A stretch of DNA of 64,000 bases from assembly GCF_000711725.1 (NCBI RefSeq), contig NZ_JONP01000006.1, positions 62,001 through 126,000 on the forward strand, written 5' to 3'. Below, one piece after another: positions 40,107 through 49,075 of the stretch. Under the pieces are notes generated by a model. The model saw only the letters and a list, made by a program, of their open reading frames with translations, made no database searches and was not told where the DNA came from. The first letter of the stretch is position 1, and every line of letters starts with the position of its first letter. Both the position numbers and the translations under genes were made by a program. The stretch is from Roseomonas aerilata DSM 19363. GTDB taxonomy: Bacteria > Pseudomonadota > Alphaproteobacteria > Acetobacterales > Acetobacteraceae.

Positions 40107-41371
40107 GCGCGGAGAGCGTCGATCATCGGCTGGGTGATAAGGCAGACGCCGCCGGGGGAGCGGCGGAACCGCCGGGCGTCCTCCTCCGGGTCCTCGCCTA
40201 CCACCAGCCCCTCCGGCAGCACCACGCCGCTGTCCACCACCACCTTCTCCAGGCGCGAGTGGCGCCCGACGATCACGCCAGGCAACAGCACCGCGCCTTC
40301 CACCGTGCCGTAGGAACGCACGCGCACATGGGAGAAGAGCAGCGAGCGCCGCACATGCGAGCCCGAGACGATGCAGCCGCCGGAGACGAGTGAATCGACC
40401 GCCATGCCGCGCCGACCGTCGTCGTCGAGGACGAACTTGGCGGGGGGCGTAATCTCTCCGTTCGTCCAGATCGGCCAGTCGCGGTCATAGATGTCGAGGG
40501 AGGGAACGACGTCGGTAAGGTCGATATTCGCCTGCCAGAACGCGTCGATGGTGCCCACGTCACGCCAGTAGGCCTCCGCCTCATCGCCGGAACGAACGCA
40601 GGACTCCTCGAAGCGGTGCGCGACCGCCGCGCCGCGCGCGACGAGGGCCGGGATAATGTCCTTGCCGAAGTCGCGGCTGGAGGCCGGGTTCTGAGCATCG
40701 CGTCGCAGTTCCTCCGCCAGGAGGCGCGTCTCAAAGACGTAGATCCCCATCGAGGCGAGGGCCACGTCCGGGCGGCCGGGGATGGAGGGCGGATCGGCGG
40801 GCTTCTCGAGGAAGGAGATGATGCGGTCCGAGGTGTCCACATGCATGACGCCGAAGGCACTCGCCTCCTGCCGCGGCACCTCGATGCAGGCGACGGTCAC
40901 CTCGGCGCCGGAGGAGACGTGCCGCTGCAGCATCACCTCGTAATCCATCTTGTAAACGTGGTCGCCGGCGAGCAGGACGATGTAGCGCGGGCCGTAGCTC
41001 TCAATGATGTCGAGGTTCTGGAAGACCGCGTCGGCCGTGCCCGCGTACCACTCCGTCTCCGACACGCGCTGGCTGGCGGGGAGGATGTCGAAGCTCTCGT
41101 TCCGCTCGGGCCGCAGGAAGTTCCAGCCGCGCTGCATGTGGCGGATGAGGCTGTGCGCCTTGTACTGAGTCGCAACGCCGATCCGCCGGATGCCCGAATT
41201 GATGGCGTTAGAGAGAGCGAAGTCGATGATGCGTGACTTCGCCCCGAAGAACACGGCAGGCTTCGCGCGGCGATCGGTCAGCTCCATCAGGCGGGAACCG
41301 CGGCCGCCAGCCAGCACATAGGCCATGGCGTAGCGCGCCAGGGGCGCGGCGTGCACCGGGCTCTTTGCCAT
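40103..41371 (-). CDS. glgC: Glucose-1-phosphate adenylyltransferase
   Basis: A 422-residue ADP-glucose pyrophosphorylase, the regulated step of glycogen synthesis. The nucleotidyl-transfer loop [24 protein letters not shown] is at about residues 17-40. [29 protein letters not shown] carries the activator/Asp region, and [12 protein letters not shown] and FLEKP are also conserved. The C-terminal left-handed beta-helix for allostery is present ([28 protein letters not shown]). The start at 41371 (MAKSPVH) is preferred to one 16 codons upstream, which adds only unconserved sequence. First gene of the operon. A strong terminator for the preceding gene lies just upstream. Confidence 0.96.
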   Translation of the reverse strand: MAKSPVHAAPLARYAMAYVLAGGRGSRLMELTDRRAKPAVFFGAKSRIIDFALSNAINSGIRRIGVATQYKAHSLIRHMQRGWNFLRPERNESFDILPASQRVSETEWYAGTADAVFQNLDIIESYGPRYIVLLAGDHVYKMDYEVMLQRHVSSGAEVTVACIEVPRQEASAFGVMHVDTSDRIISFLEKPADPPSIPGRPDVALASMGIYVFETRLLAEELRRDAQNPASSRDFGKDIIPALVARGAAVAHRFEESCVRSGDEAEAYWRDVGTIDAFWQANIDLTDVVPSLDIYDRDWPIWTNGEITPPAKFVLDDDGRRGMAVDSLVSGGCIVSGSHVRRSLLFSHVRVRSYGTVEGAVLLPGVIVGRHSRLEKVVVDSGVVLPEGLVVGEDPEEDARRFRRSPGGVCLITQPMIDALRA

Positions 41372-41472
41372 CGTTGTTGTAACTCCTCCCTCTCGCCGCG
41401 CGAGTATGCCAGCTTCCACGCGCTCGGGAATGGGGGGCTACCGGACACGCCCGCGCGATCCGCAACGAAAAC

Positions 41473-41501
41473 GGGCCGCCCCTCCGGCGAGGGGGCGGCC
41501 C
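41473..41501 (-). terminator. Rho-independent terminator of the receptor gene at 41530-43194
   Basis: GGGCCGCCCC (41473-41482) and GGGGCGGCCC (41492-41501) form a perfect 10-bp stem with a nine-base loop. On the minus strand it is followed by GTTTTCGTTG, a U-rich tail. It starts 28 nt past the receptor stop codon and isolates that gene from glgC. This is the clearest intrinsic terminator in the window. Confidence 0.8.
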
Positions 41502-41529
41502 ATTCGAGCCCGGCCAGGGAAAGGCGGGT

Positions 41530-43194
41530 TCAGTCCATCGACATGGTGGCGATGTCGATGAACCAGCTACGGGGCTGCACCACCCCCTTGATCCGCGTCG
41601 AGAGGGCACGCGGCCCGACATCGTGGGCCACCCAGAGGAAGGGCGCTTCCTCCACGATCCGGGCATGCAGCTTCGCCAGGGCGGCGTCGCGGCCGGCGGC
41701 GTCGAAGGTCGTGCGGGCGGTGGTGATGATCTCGTCGAACTCGGGGTTGGAGAAGTAGCCCCAGTTGTTCGAGACCGGCGGCTGCGCCGCGGTGGAAACG
41801 AAGCGGACCATGGCGAAGAAGGGGTCCATGGCGGCGAAGCTGACATTCGTGGCATTGGCGCCGCGGGCATTCGGGCTGCGCGCCCCTTCCCGCCAGTTGT
41901 TGAACACCGCGTTCCACTCGCCGACCTCGAGTTGCACGTCGAAGTAGCAGGCGCGCAGCGCCTCCTGCAGGAACTCGTTCATCGTCAGCGGCTGCATCTG
42001 GCCGGAGCCGGAGGCGGAGGTGAGCACCTTCACGGAAAGCCGCCGCTGGGGCCCGAAGCCGGCCTCGCGCATCAGCCGCTGCGCCTCCGCCAGGTCGTAG
42101 CGGATCCGGAAGCTCGGATTGCCCCACCAGGGATGCCCGGGCGCGACCGTGCCCTGCGGCACCTCCATCAGCCCCGAGAGAAGGGTCTTCAGCTCCGAGC
42201 GGTCCACGCAGAGGTTGGCGGCCTGGCGCACGCGGCGGTCCAGCCAGGGCGAGCCCTCGGCGAAGGAGAACTGCCAGGGCCAGACATGCGGCTGGGCGTT
42301 CTGGTACATGCGGAACCCGCGCGAGGTGATCTGCTGCACCGCATCCGGCGCCGGGGCCTCGATCCAGTCCACCTGGTTGCCCAGCAGCGCGGCGGTGCGG
42401 GTATTCGCCTCCGGGATGGGCAGGAGCACCACGCGGTCGATCTTCGGGCGGCGCGCGGCGTCCCAGTAGTCGCGGTTGGCGACCATCTCGAAGCGCTCCC
42501 GCGGGACGAGGCGGGTGCCGCGGAAGGGGCCAGTGCCCGAGGGCTCGGCCGCGAAAGCGGTCCAGGCCTGGGCCGCGCGCTGCTTCGGGTCGGTCACGGC
42601 CGCCGGCACGGCCGCGAGCTTGGCCGCCCAATGCGTGGGCGAGACGATGAAGAGGTTGGTGAGGTTGATCGGCAGGAAGCTGTCCGGCTCGCTCGTCACC
42701 AGCTCCACCTCGTTCTCCGAGATGGCGCGGGCGGAGCGCAGGGTGGGCATCCGGCTGGCCGTCACGCCCACCTGGGAGGCGTCGTAATGCGGCGCGTTGG
42801 GGTCGAGCACCTTCTGCACGTTCCAGACCACGGCGGCGGCATCGAAGGGGCTGCCGTCATGGAAGCGCACGCCCTGCCGGAGCTTGAAGCGCCACCGCGT
42901 CTTGTCGGCTTCGTCCACCGCCCATTCGGTCGAGAGGCCCGGTATGATGACGGAGGCGCGGTCCGCGCTGGAAAGGTCCCAGTTCACCAGGGCGTCGAAC
43001 ATCGGGATGCCGGTGAAGCGGTTGCCCTCGAAGCCCTGGTCGGGCTGGCCGAGGGTGCGGGGGATGTCGGCCGCGGTCATGCCGATCCGCAGCACCTTCT
43101 CCTGCGCGCGGGCAGGGCCTGCGGCCAGGGGCGAACCCAGCGCGGCGATCAGGGCGCCCGCCATCAGCCAGCGCCGTCCGGTAATCCTGCCCAT
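41530..43194 (-). CDS. Family 5 (peptide/nickel-type) ABC transporter substrate-binding protein
   Basis: A 554-residue secreted receptor. The signal peptide GRRWLMAGALIAALGSPLAAGPARA is cleaved before QEKVLRIG. Family 5 blocks include RWRFKLRQGVRFHDGSPFDAAAVVWNVQKV, split around FHDGSPF, and the lobe-two region EFNEI-like segment (NPEFDEIITTARTTFDAA). It closely resembles the receptor encoded at 47425-49035 on the other strand (shared ADIP-T-GQPD-G segment, KLRQGV-FHDGS-FDA, SEPSGTGPF). Both probably serve the permease and ATPase genes between them. It is transcribed away from them and ended by its own terminator. Confidence 0.92.
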   Translation of the reverse strand: MGRITGRRWLMAGALIAALGSPLAAGPARAQEKVLRIGMTAADIPRTLGQPDQGFEGNRFTGIPMFDALVNWDLSSADRASVIIPGLSTEWAVDEADKTRWRFKLRQGVRFHDGSPFDAAAVVWNVQKVLDPNAPHYDASQVGVTASRMPTLRSARAISENEVELVTSEPDSFLPINLTNLFIVSPTHWAAKLAAVPAAVTDPKQRAAQAWTAFAAEPSGTGPFRGTRLVPRERFEMVANRDYWDAARRPKIDRVVLLPIPEANTRTAALLGNQVDWIEAPAPDAVQQITSRGFRMYQNAQPHVWPWQFSFAEGSPWLDRRVRQAANLCVDRSELKTLLSGLMEVPQGTVAPGHPWWGNPSFRIRYDLAEAQRLMREAGFGPQRRLSVKVLTSASGSGQMQPLTMNEFLQEALRACYFDVQLEVGEWNAVFNNWREGARSPNARGANATNVSFAAMDPFFAMVRFVSTAAQPPVSNNWGYFSNPEFDEIITTARTTFDAAGRDAALAKLHARIVEEAPFLWVAHDVGPRALSTRIKGVVQPRSWFIDIATMSMD

Positions 43195-43331
43195 GCGTGC
43201 TCCCTCTCAGTGTTCAGTCCTCCCCCGATGATTGGCAAGTTCGATGCCAGGGACGAACCGGGCGATGGCATGGGGATTGCTCCTCCGACCGAAGCGACTT
43301 CCTCACGGGACGAGGCGCCGGAGAGACTTTC

Positions 43332-43460
43332 ATGACGACGAGCCGACCGGCCCTTCTGGGTGCCGGCCTTGCGGGCGCCGCCCTGCCCTGGGACATCGCG
43401 CTGGCGGGCAGCACGCGGCGGAGCCCATCCCCACACTTCCGCAGGGTCTCCACGGCATGA
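43332..43460 (+). CDS. Short 42-residue reading frame with a signal-sequence-like start, leader peptide or remnant
   Basis: A GGAGAG ribosome site lies 6 nt before an ATG at 43332. The frame reads [26 protein letters not shown], then a Ser/Arg-rich tail, and stops at a TGA overlapping the ATG of the next ATPase gene (ATGA). The first 25 residues resemble the signal peptide of the downstream receptor (MTLSRRALLGATGLVG). It may be the stump of a deleted receptor gene or a translated leader coupling into the ATPase gene. Either reading is inference. Confidence 0.4.
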   Translation: MTTSRPALLGAGLAGAALPWDIALAGSTRRSPSPHFRRVSTA

Positions 43461-44509
43461 CCGGTGCCACGCCCCTCCTCCTGCCGCTCCCGGATATCGG
43501 CGGCCCCGCGCAGCCGCTGCTGACCGTCCGCGGACTGACGAAGCACTTCCCGCTGAAAAGCGGCTTTCTCGGCCGCGGGGCGGGCGTGGTGCGGGCGGTG
43601 GACGAACTCGATTTCGAGGTGCTGAAAGGCGAGACCCTCGGCATTGTCGGGGAATCCGGCTGCGGCAAGTCCACCACCTCCCGCCTCATCATGGCGCTGA
43701 TGGCCCCGACCTCCGGCGAGGTGATCTTCGACGGACGCAAGGTCGGCAGCCGCGAGATGCCGCTGAAGGAGTACCGCCGCCAGGTGCAGATGGTGTTCCA
43801 GGACAGCTACGCCTCGCTCAACCCGCGCCTGACCATCGAGGAATCAATCGCCTTCGCGCCGCGCGTCCACGGGCTGTCGCGCGGGGATTCGCGGGTACGG
43901 GCGCGGGACCTGCTGGCGGCGGTCGGGCTGGCGCCGGACAGCTTCGCGCGGCGCTACCCGCACGAGCTCTCGGGTGGCCAGAGGCAGCGCGTGAACATCG
44001 CCCGCGCCCTCGCGCTGCGGCCGCGCATGGTGCTGCTGGACGAGCCCGTCTCGGCCCTCGACAAGTCGGTGGAGGCGCAGGTTCTGAACCTGCTGCAGGA
44101 CATCAAGGGCCAGTTCGGCCTCACCTACGTCTTCATCTCGCACGACCTGAACGTGGTACAGTACATGTCGGACCGCGTGTTAGTGATGTACCTCGGCCGC
44201 GTGGCGGAGGTCGGGCCGGCGGAGGCGATCTACGCCTCCGCCGCACACCCCTACACGGCGGCGCTGCTGGCCAGCCGGCCCTCCATGGACCCCGATCTTC
44301 GACGCACGGAGCCGCCCCTATCGGGCGATCCGCCGAACCCGATCAACCCGCCCGCCGGCTGTCGCTTCCACACGCGCTGCGGCTTCGCGGAACCCGTTTG
44401 CTCCGCCACCGTGCCGCCTCTGCACGCCGCACCGGGCGGGCAGCGCGCGGCCTGCCTGATGGTGGTGCCGGGCAGCGGCCACAGCCAGGCACCGGACCTC
44501 GCCGCATGA
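43457..44509 (+). CDS. Oligopeptide-type ABC transporter ATP-binding protein (OppF/DppF type)
   Basis: A 350-residue ATPase. Walker A is GESGCGKST (about residue 66). The Q loop is in [15 protein letters not shown], the signature is LSGGQRQRV, Walker B is [12 protein letters not shown], and the switch is FISHD. The C-terminal oligopeptide extension has [22 protein letters not shown], the Cys-rich region that in relatives can hold an iron-sulfur cluster. First of four tightly packed transporter genes. Its stop overlaps the start of the second ATPase gene (ATGA). It powers import of short peptides or related amino-acid conjugates. Confidence 0.93.
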   Translation: MTGATPLLLPLPDIGGPAQPLLTVRGLTKHFPLKSGFLGRGAGVVRAVDELDFEVLKGETLGIVGESGCGKSTTSRLIMALMAPTSGEVIFDGRKVGSREMPLKEYRRQVQMVFQDSYASLNPRLTIEESIAFAPRVHGLSRGDSRVRARDLLAAVGLAPDSFARRYPHELSGGQRQRVNIARALALRPRMVLLDEPVSALDKSVEAQVLNLLQDIKGQFGLTYVFISHDLNVVQYMSDRVLVMYLGRVAEVGPAEAIYASAAHPYTAALLASRPSMDPDLRRTEPPLSGDPPNPINPPAGCRFHTRCGFAEPVCSATVPPLHAAPGGQRAACLMVVPGSGHSQAPDLAA

Positions 44510-45480
44510 GCGCGCCGCTGGTGCATGTGCGCGACCTCGAGGTGCGCTTCGTGACGCGCGACGCCACCGTGCACGCGGTGAACGGCGTCTCCTTCGACCT
44601 CGCGGAGCGGGAATCCCTCTGCATCCTCGGTGAGAGCGGGTCAGGCAAGTCGGTCACGCTGCGGGCGCTGATGGGGCTCAACCCGCCGCGGCGCACGAAG
44701 CTCTCGGGCACGGTGCGGGTCGGCGGGCACGACATTCTCGCGGCCTCCGAGCGGCGGCTGGCCGATATCCGTGGCGGCACCGTCTCCATGATCTTCCAGG
44801 AGCCGATGACGGCGCTGGACCCGGTCTTCACCATCGGCCGCCAGATCGCCGAGACAGTGATGCGCCACGAGGGGCTGAGCCGCGCGAGCGCCGACGCGCG
44901 GGCGCTGGAGCTGCTGGAGCTGGTGCAGATCCCCTCCGCCAAGCGGCGCCTCGCGGCCTATCCGCACGAGCTGTCGGGCGGGCTGCGGCAGCGGGCGATG
45001 ATCGCCATCGCCCTCTCCTGCCGCCCGAAGCTGCTTCTGGCGGACGAGCCGACCACGGCGCTGGACGCCACCGTGCAGATCCAGATCCTGCTCCTCCTGC
45101 GGCGTCTCCAGCAGGAAATGGGCATGGGCGTGATCTTCGTCACCCACGACCTCGGCGTCGCTGGCGAGATCGCGGACCGCGTGGCCGTCATGTATGCCGG
45201 CAAGTTCATCGAGGAGGGACCGGTGCGCAGCCTCATGCGCGCGCCGCTGCATCCCTATGCCCAGGGCCTGCTCGGCGCCACCGTGCATTCCGGCATGCGT
45301 GGGGAACGGCTGACGACCATCCCCGGCGCGCCACCTAACCTCGAGCGCGTGCCGAAGGGCTGCGCCTTCGCCCCCCGCTGCGCCCTTGTGGAGGAGGCCT
45401 GCCTGCCCGCGGTGCCGACCTTCCGCAGCCCCTTCCCCGGCCATGCCGCGCGCTGCGTGCGCGTGCGCGACGCCGCCTGA
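44506..45480 (+). CDS. Oligopeptide-type ABC transporter ATP-binding protein (OppD/DppD type)
   Basis: A 324-residue ATPase with Walker A GESGSGKSV, signature LSGGLRQRAMIA, Walker B LLLADEPTTALD and switch His in FVTHDLG. The C-terminal extension GCAFAPRCALVEEAC again holds clustered cysteines. The D-type features are the variant signature and the position second to the F-type gene. It overlaps the upstream ATPase gene by 4 bp and is 13 nt before the first permease gene. It works as a heterodimer with the preceding protein. Confidence 0.93.
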   Translation: MSAPLVHVRDLEVRFVTRDATVHAVNGVSFDLAERESLCILGESGSGKSVTLRALMGLNPPRRTKLSGTVRVGGHDILAASERRLADIRGGTVSMIFQEPMTALDPVFTIGRQIAETVMRHEGLSRASADARALELLELVQIPSAKRRLAAYPHELSGGLRQRAMIAIALSCRPKLLLADEPTTALDATVQIQILLLLRRLQQEMGMGVIFVTHDLGVAGEIADRVAVMYAGKFIEEGPVRSLMRAPLHPYAQGLLGATVHSGMRGERLTTIPGAPPNLERVPKGCAFAPRCALVEEACLPAVPTFRSPFPGHAARCVRVRDAA

Positions 45481-45493
45481 GCCGGAGGGAACC

Positions 45494-46447
45494 ATGCTTC
45501 TCTACCTCATCCGCCGCGTGCTCTACGCCGTGCCGATCGCGCTGGCCGTCGGGCTCGTCTGCTTCATGCTGGTGCAGATCGCACCCGGCGATCCCATCAA
45601 CGCCATCGTGCCCGCCGACGCGCCGCAGGAGGTGGTGGAGCAGGTGCGGCGCGACTACGGGCTGGACAAGCCGCTTCCCGTGCAGTTCGGCCTCTGGCTC
45701 GGGCGCGTGGTCCAGGGCGACCTCGGCCGCTCGCTCGCCACGGGAAGACCAGTGACGGCGGACCTCGTGCCCGCGGTCGCCAACACCCTCACTCTCGCAT
45801 TGGTGGCGGCCGGCATCGGCTTCGTCCTCGGCACCTTGCTGGGAACCGTCGCCGCGGTGTTCCGCGGCAGCCTTCTGGACAAGGCGGCCGTGGGGCTGGC
45901 CGCCGCGGGCGTCTCGGTGCCGCATTACTGGCTCGGCATGGTGATGGTGGTGCTGTTCAGCGTCACGCTGAACTGGCTGCCCGCCATGGGCGCGGGGCCG
46001 GGCGGCTCCGGCGCCTGGGCCTGGGACTGGGCGCACGCGCAGTTCCTCGTGCTGCCCGCCGTCACGCTCTCGGTCATCCCCATGGGCATCGTCACGCGCA
46101 CCGTGCGCGGCGTGGTGATGGAGCTGCTGAACCAGGACTTCGTGACGACGCTCCGCGGCAAGGGCCTGCGGCGTGGCGGCATCGCCCTGCACGTCGTGAA
46201 GAACGCGGCGCCCTCGGTGCTGGCGGTCATGGGGCTGCAGCTCGGCTACCTCATGGGCGGCTCCATCCTCGTGGAGACGGTCTTTTCCTGGCCGGGCACG
46301 GGCTTCCTGCTCAACAGCGCCATCTTCCAGCGCGACCTGCCGGTGCTGCAGGGCACCATCCTCGTGCTCGCCATCTTCTTCGTGGCGCTGAACCTGGTCG
46401 TGGACCTCGTGCAGACCGCGCTCGACCCCCGGATCCGCCGCGCATGA
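45494..46447 (+). CDS. Oligopeptide-type ABC transporter permease (OppB/DppB type)
   Basis: A 317-residue inner-membrane permease with six hydrophobic segments. The start YLIRRVLYAVPIALAVGLVCFMLVQIAPGDPIN is diagnostic of the B subunit. The cytoplasmic EAA-type loop that docks the ATPase is MELLNQDFVTTLRGKGL (about residues 215-231). The ending NLVVDLVQTALDPRIRRA is typical. GGAGGGAACC precedes the ATG at 45494. Its stop overlaps the next permease gene (ATGA). Confidence 0.93.
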   Translation: MLLYLIRRVLYAVPIALAVGLVCFMLVQIAPGDPINAIVPADAPQEVVEQVRRDYGLDKPLPVQFGLWLGRVVQGDLGRSLATGRPVTADLVPAVANTLTLALVAAGIGFVLGTLLGTVAAVFRGSLLDKAAVGLAAAGVSVPHYWLGMVMVVLFSVTLNWLPAMGAGPGGSGAWAWDWAHAQFLVLPAVTLSVIPMGIVTRTVRGVVMELLNQDFVTTLRGKGLRRGGIALHVVKNAAPSVLAVMGLQLGYLMGGSILVETVFSWPGTGFLLNSAIFQRDLPVLQGTILVLAIFFVALNLVVDLVQTALDPRIRRA

Positions 46448-47349
46448 GCACCACCACCGCGACGCCTGGCACCCTCGTGGTGCCCGCACCCGCCCCCGCG
46501 AAGGGGCGCGGCTACTGGCAAGGGGTGGCGCGGCGCCTGTCGCGCGATCCGGTCACGCTGTTCTTCGGCGGCGTGCTGCTGCTGATGGCACTCGCCATCC
46601 TCTTCGCACCCTGGATCGCCCCGCACGATCCCTACCAGACGGGCATGATCCGCCGCCTCCGCCCCATCGGCTTCCAGGACTGGCGCTACCCGCTGGGCAC
46701 GGACGAGCTGGGGCGGGACATGCTGACGCGCCTGCTCTACGGCGGGCGGCTGTCCTGGTTCCTCGGAATTACGCCGGTGCTGATCGCCTTCGCCATCGGC
46801 GGCACGCTTGGCGTGGTCGCGGGCTTCGCGGGCGGCTGGGTGAACATGCTGATCATGCGGACCACGGACGTGTTCTACGCCTTCCCCTCGGTGCTGCTGG
46901 CGGTCGCTATCTCCGGCGCCCTTGGGCCGGGGATCTCCAACGCCATGCTCTCGCTCACGCTCGTCTTCATCCCGCAGATCATCCGCGTGGCCGAGAGCAC
47001 GACGACCTCCGTGCGCAACCTCGACTACGTGGAATCGGCGCGGGCGAGCGGGGCCGGCGCCTTCACCATCGTGCGGGCCCATGTGCTGCCCAACGTGCTC
47101 GGCCCGATCTTCGTCTATGCGACGAGCCTCATCAGCGTCTCGATGATCCTCGCCTCGGGCCTCTCCTTTCTCGGCCTCGGCACGAAGCCGCCCGAGCCCG
47201 AATGGGGATTGATGCTGAACACGCTGCGCACCGCGATCTACAGCCAGCCACTGATCGCCATGCTGCCCGGCCTCTGCATCTTCCTGACGAGCATGTGCTT
47301 CAACATGGTCAGCGACGGCCTGCGCTCGGCCATGGACGTGCGCGGATAG
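46444..47349 (+). CDS. Oligopeptide-type ABC transporter permease (OppC/DppC type)
   Basis: A 301-residue permease. After an N-terminal Pro/Ala-rich tail and TM1, the loop APWIAPHDPYQTG and the segment YPLGTDELGRDMLTRLLYGGRLSW are hallmarks of the C subunit. The ATPase-docking loop is LDYVESARASGAGAFTIVRAHVLPN. The C-terminal CFNMVSDGLRSAMDVRG is the standard ending. It overlaps the OppB-type gene by 4 bp and is followed 75 nt later by the receptor gene. Confidence 0.94.
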   Translation: MSTTTATPGTLVVPAPAPAKGRGYWQGVARRLSRDPVTLFFGGVLLLMALAILFAPWIAPHDPYQTGMIRRLRPIGFQDWRYPLGTDELGRDMLTRLLYGGRLSWFLGITPVLIAFAIGGTLGVVAGFAGGWVNMLIMRTTDVFYAFPSVLLAVAISGALGPGISNAMLSLTLVFIPQIIRVAESTTTSVRNLDYVESARASGAGAFTIVRAHVLPNVLGPIFVYATSLISVSMILASGLSFLGLGTKPPEPEWGLMLNTLRTAIYSQPLIAMLPGLCIFLTSMCFNMVSDGLRSAMDVRG

Positions 47350-47424
47350 GAAGGCCGTCCCGGCACAGGCATTGCTTTCCCCGGTTACCGAAGCCGTGAC
47401 CGCACCCGTTCTGGAGCCACCTGC

Positions 47425-49035
47425 ATGACCTTGTCGCGCCGCGCCCTGCTGGGCGCCACGGGCCTCGTCGGCCTTCCCTCCGGCCTCCTCCTGCCCGAGG
47501 CCAGCGCCCAGTCCGAGCGGGTGCTGCGCTACGGCATTTCCATGGCCGACATCCCACTCACCGCCGGCCAGCCCGACCGCGGCGCCGGCGCCTACCAGTT
47601 CACGGGCCACACGATCTACGACCCGCTCGTCGCCTGGGAGATGGACGTGGCCGACCGCCCGGGCAAGCTGGTGCCAGGGCTCGCCACCTCCTGGGAGGCC
47701 GATCCCGCCGACCGCAAGCGCTGGACGCTCAAGCTGCGCCAGGGCGTCACCTTCCACGACGGCTCCGCCTTCGACGCCGATGCGGTGATCTGGAACCTCG
47801 AGAAGGTGATGAACCCCCAGGCGCCGCATTTCGACCAGCGCCAGGCGGCGCAGGTCCGGCCGCGCCTGCCCTCGCTCGCCGCCTGGAAGAAGCTCGACGC
47901 AGGCACGGTGGAGCTGACCACGAAGACGGTGGACAGCCTCTTCCCCTACCAACTTCTCTGGTTCCTCGTCTCCTCCCCCGCGCAGTACGAGAAGCTCGGC
48001 CGCTCCTGGGATCGCTTCGCGAGCGAGCCCTCGGGCACCGGCCCCTTCAAGCTCGCCCGCCTCGTCCCGCGAGAGCGCGCGGAGCTGGTAAAGAACACCG
48101 CCTACTGGAATCCGGCGCGGATGCCGAAGGTGGACCGCGTCGTGCTCGTCTGTGCGCCCGACGCTGTCACGCGCAGCAACGCGCTTCTCTCCGGCCAGGT
48201 AGACCTGATCGAGACGCCGGCGCTCGACATGGTGCCGCAGCTGAAGTCGGCCGGGAACCGCGTGGTGGAGAACGTCACCCCGCATGTGTGGAACTACCAC
48301 CTCTCAATGCTCGAAGGGTCGCCCTGGCGCGACCTGCGGCTGCGGCAGGCGGCGAACCTCGCGATCAACCGCGACGACATCGTCTCGCTCCTCGGCGGCC
48401 TCGCAAAGCCGGCGACGGGCGTGGTCGATCCCGCTTCCCCCTGGTACGGCAATCCCTCTTTCAAGGTGCGCTACGACCCCACAGAGGCGCGGCGGCTCGT
48501 TCAGGCCGCAGGCTTCTCCCCGCGCAACCCGCTGAAGACAAGGTTCATCATCGCGACCGGCGGCTCGGGGCAGATGCTCTCGATGCCCATGAACGAGTTC
48601 ATCCAGCAGTCCTGGAAGGAGGTCGGCATCGAGGTCGAGTTCCAGCCGGTGGAGCTGGAGGTGCTCTACACGGCCTGGCGGAACGGCGCGGCCCATGAAT
48701 CGATGCGCGGCATCACCGCCAACAACGTGGCCTATGTCACGTCCGATCCCCTCTACGCCCTCGTCCGCTTCTTCCACTCGAAGCAGGTGGCGCCGGTCGG
48801 CGTGAACTGGTCCCACTACAGCGACGCGGAGACGGACGGCTTCATCGACCAGGCGATGCAGTCCTTCGACCCGGCGGAGCAGGACCGGCTGATGGCGCGG
48901 GTGCACGAGCGGGTTGTGGATCAGGCGCTGCTCGTCTTCGTGGCCCACGACACCAACCCGCATGTGCTGGGCCGCAACGTCCGGAACTACGTGCAGGCGC
49001 AGCACTGGTTCCAGGATCTCACGACTCTCGCCTGA
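47425..49035 (+). CDS. Family 5 ABC transporter substrate-binding protein, paralogue of the one at 41530
   Basis: A 536-residue receptor with a Tat-like signal (TLSRRALLGATGLVGLPSGLL, cleavage near ASA) and family 5 blocks KLRQGVTFHDGSAFDADAVIWNLEKV, around FHDGSAF. It has the SEPSGTGPF and lobe-closure segments shared with the minus-strand paralogue. It ends the transporter operon ATPase-ATPase-permease-permease-receptor. Because it is co-transcribed with the permeases it is the main receptor. The other may extend the substrate range. Confidence 0.93.
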   Translation: MTLSRRALLGATGLVGLPSGLLLPEASAQSERVLRYGISMADIPLTAGQPDRGAGAYQFTGHTIYDPLVAWEMDVADRPGKLVPGLATSWEADPADRKRWTLKLRQGVTFHDGSAFDADAVIWNLEKVMNPQAPHFDQRQAAQVRPRLPSLAAWKKLDAGTVELTTKTVDSLFPYQLLWFLVSSPAQYEKLGRSWDRFASEPSGTGPFKLARLVPRERAELVKNTAYWNPARMPKVDRVVLVCAPDAVTRSNALLSGQVDLIETPALDMVPQLKSAGNRVVENVTPHVWNYHLSMLEGSPWRDLRLRQAANLAINRDDIVSLLGGLAKPATGVVDPASPWYGNPSFKVRYDPTEARRLVQAAGFSPRNPLKTRFIIATGGSGQMLSMPMNEFIQQSWKEVGIEVEFQPVELEVLYTAWRNGAAHESMRGITANNVAYVTSDPLYALVRFFHSKQVAPVGVNWSHYSDAETDGFIDQAMQSFDPAEQDRLMARVHERVVDQALLVFVAHDTNPHVLGRNVRNYVQAQHWFQDLTTLA

Positions 49036-49040
49036 GCCGA

Positions 49041-49070
49041 GGGCGCACGGGTTCCGGCCCGCGCGCGCCC
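49041..49070. terminator. Imperfect GC-rich hairpin between convergent genes
   Basis: GGGCGCACGGG (49041-49051) pairs, with one mismatch and a small bulge, with CCCGCGCGCGCCC (49058-49070) around TTCCGG. It lies between the receptor stop (49035) and the amidohydrolase stop (49076), close enough to serve both strands. The U-tracts are poor. Confidence 0.35.
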
Positions 49071-49075
49071 TTCGG

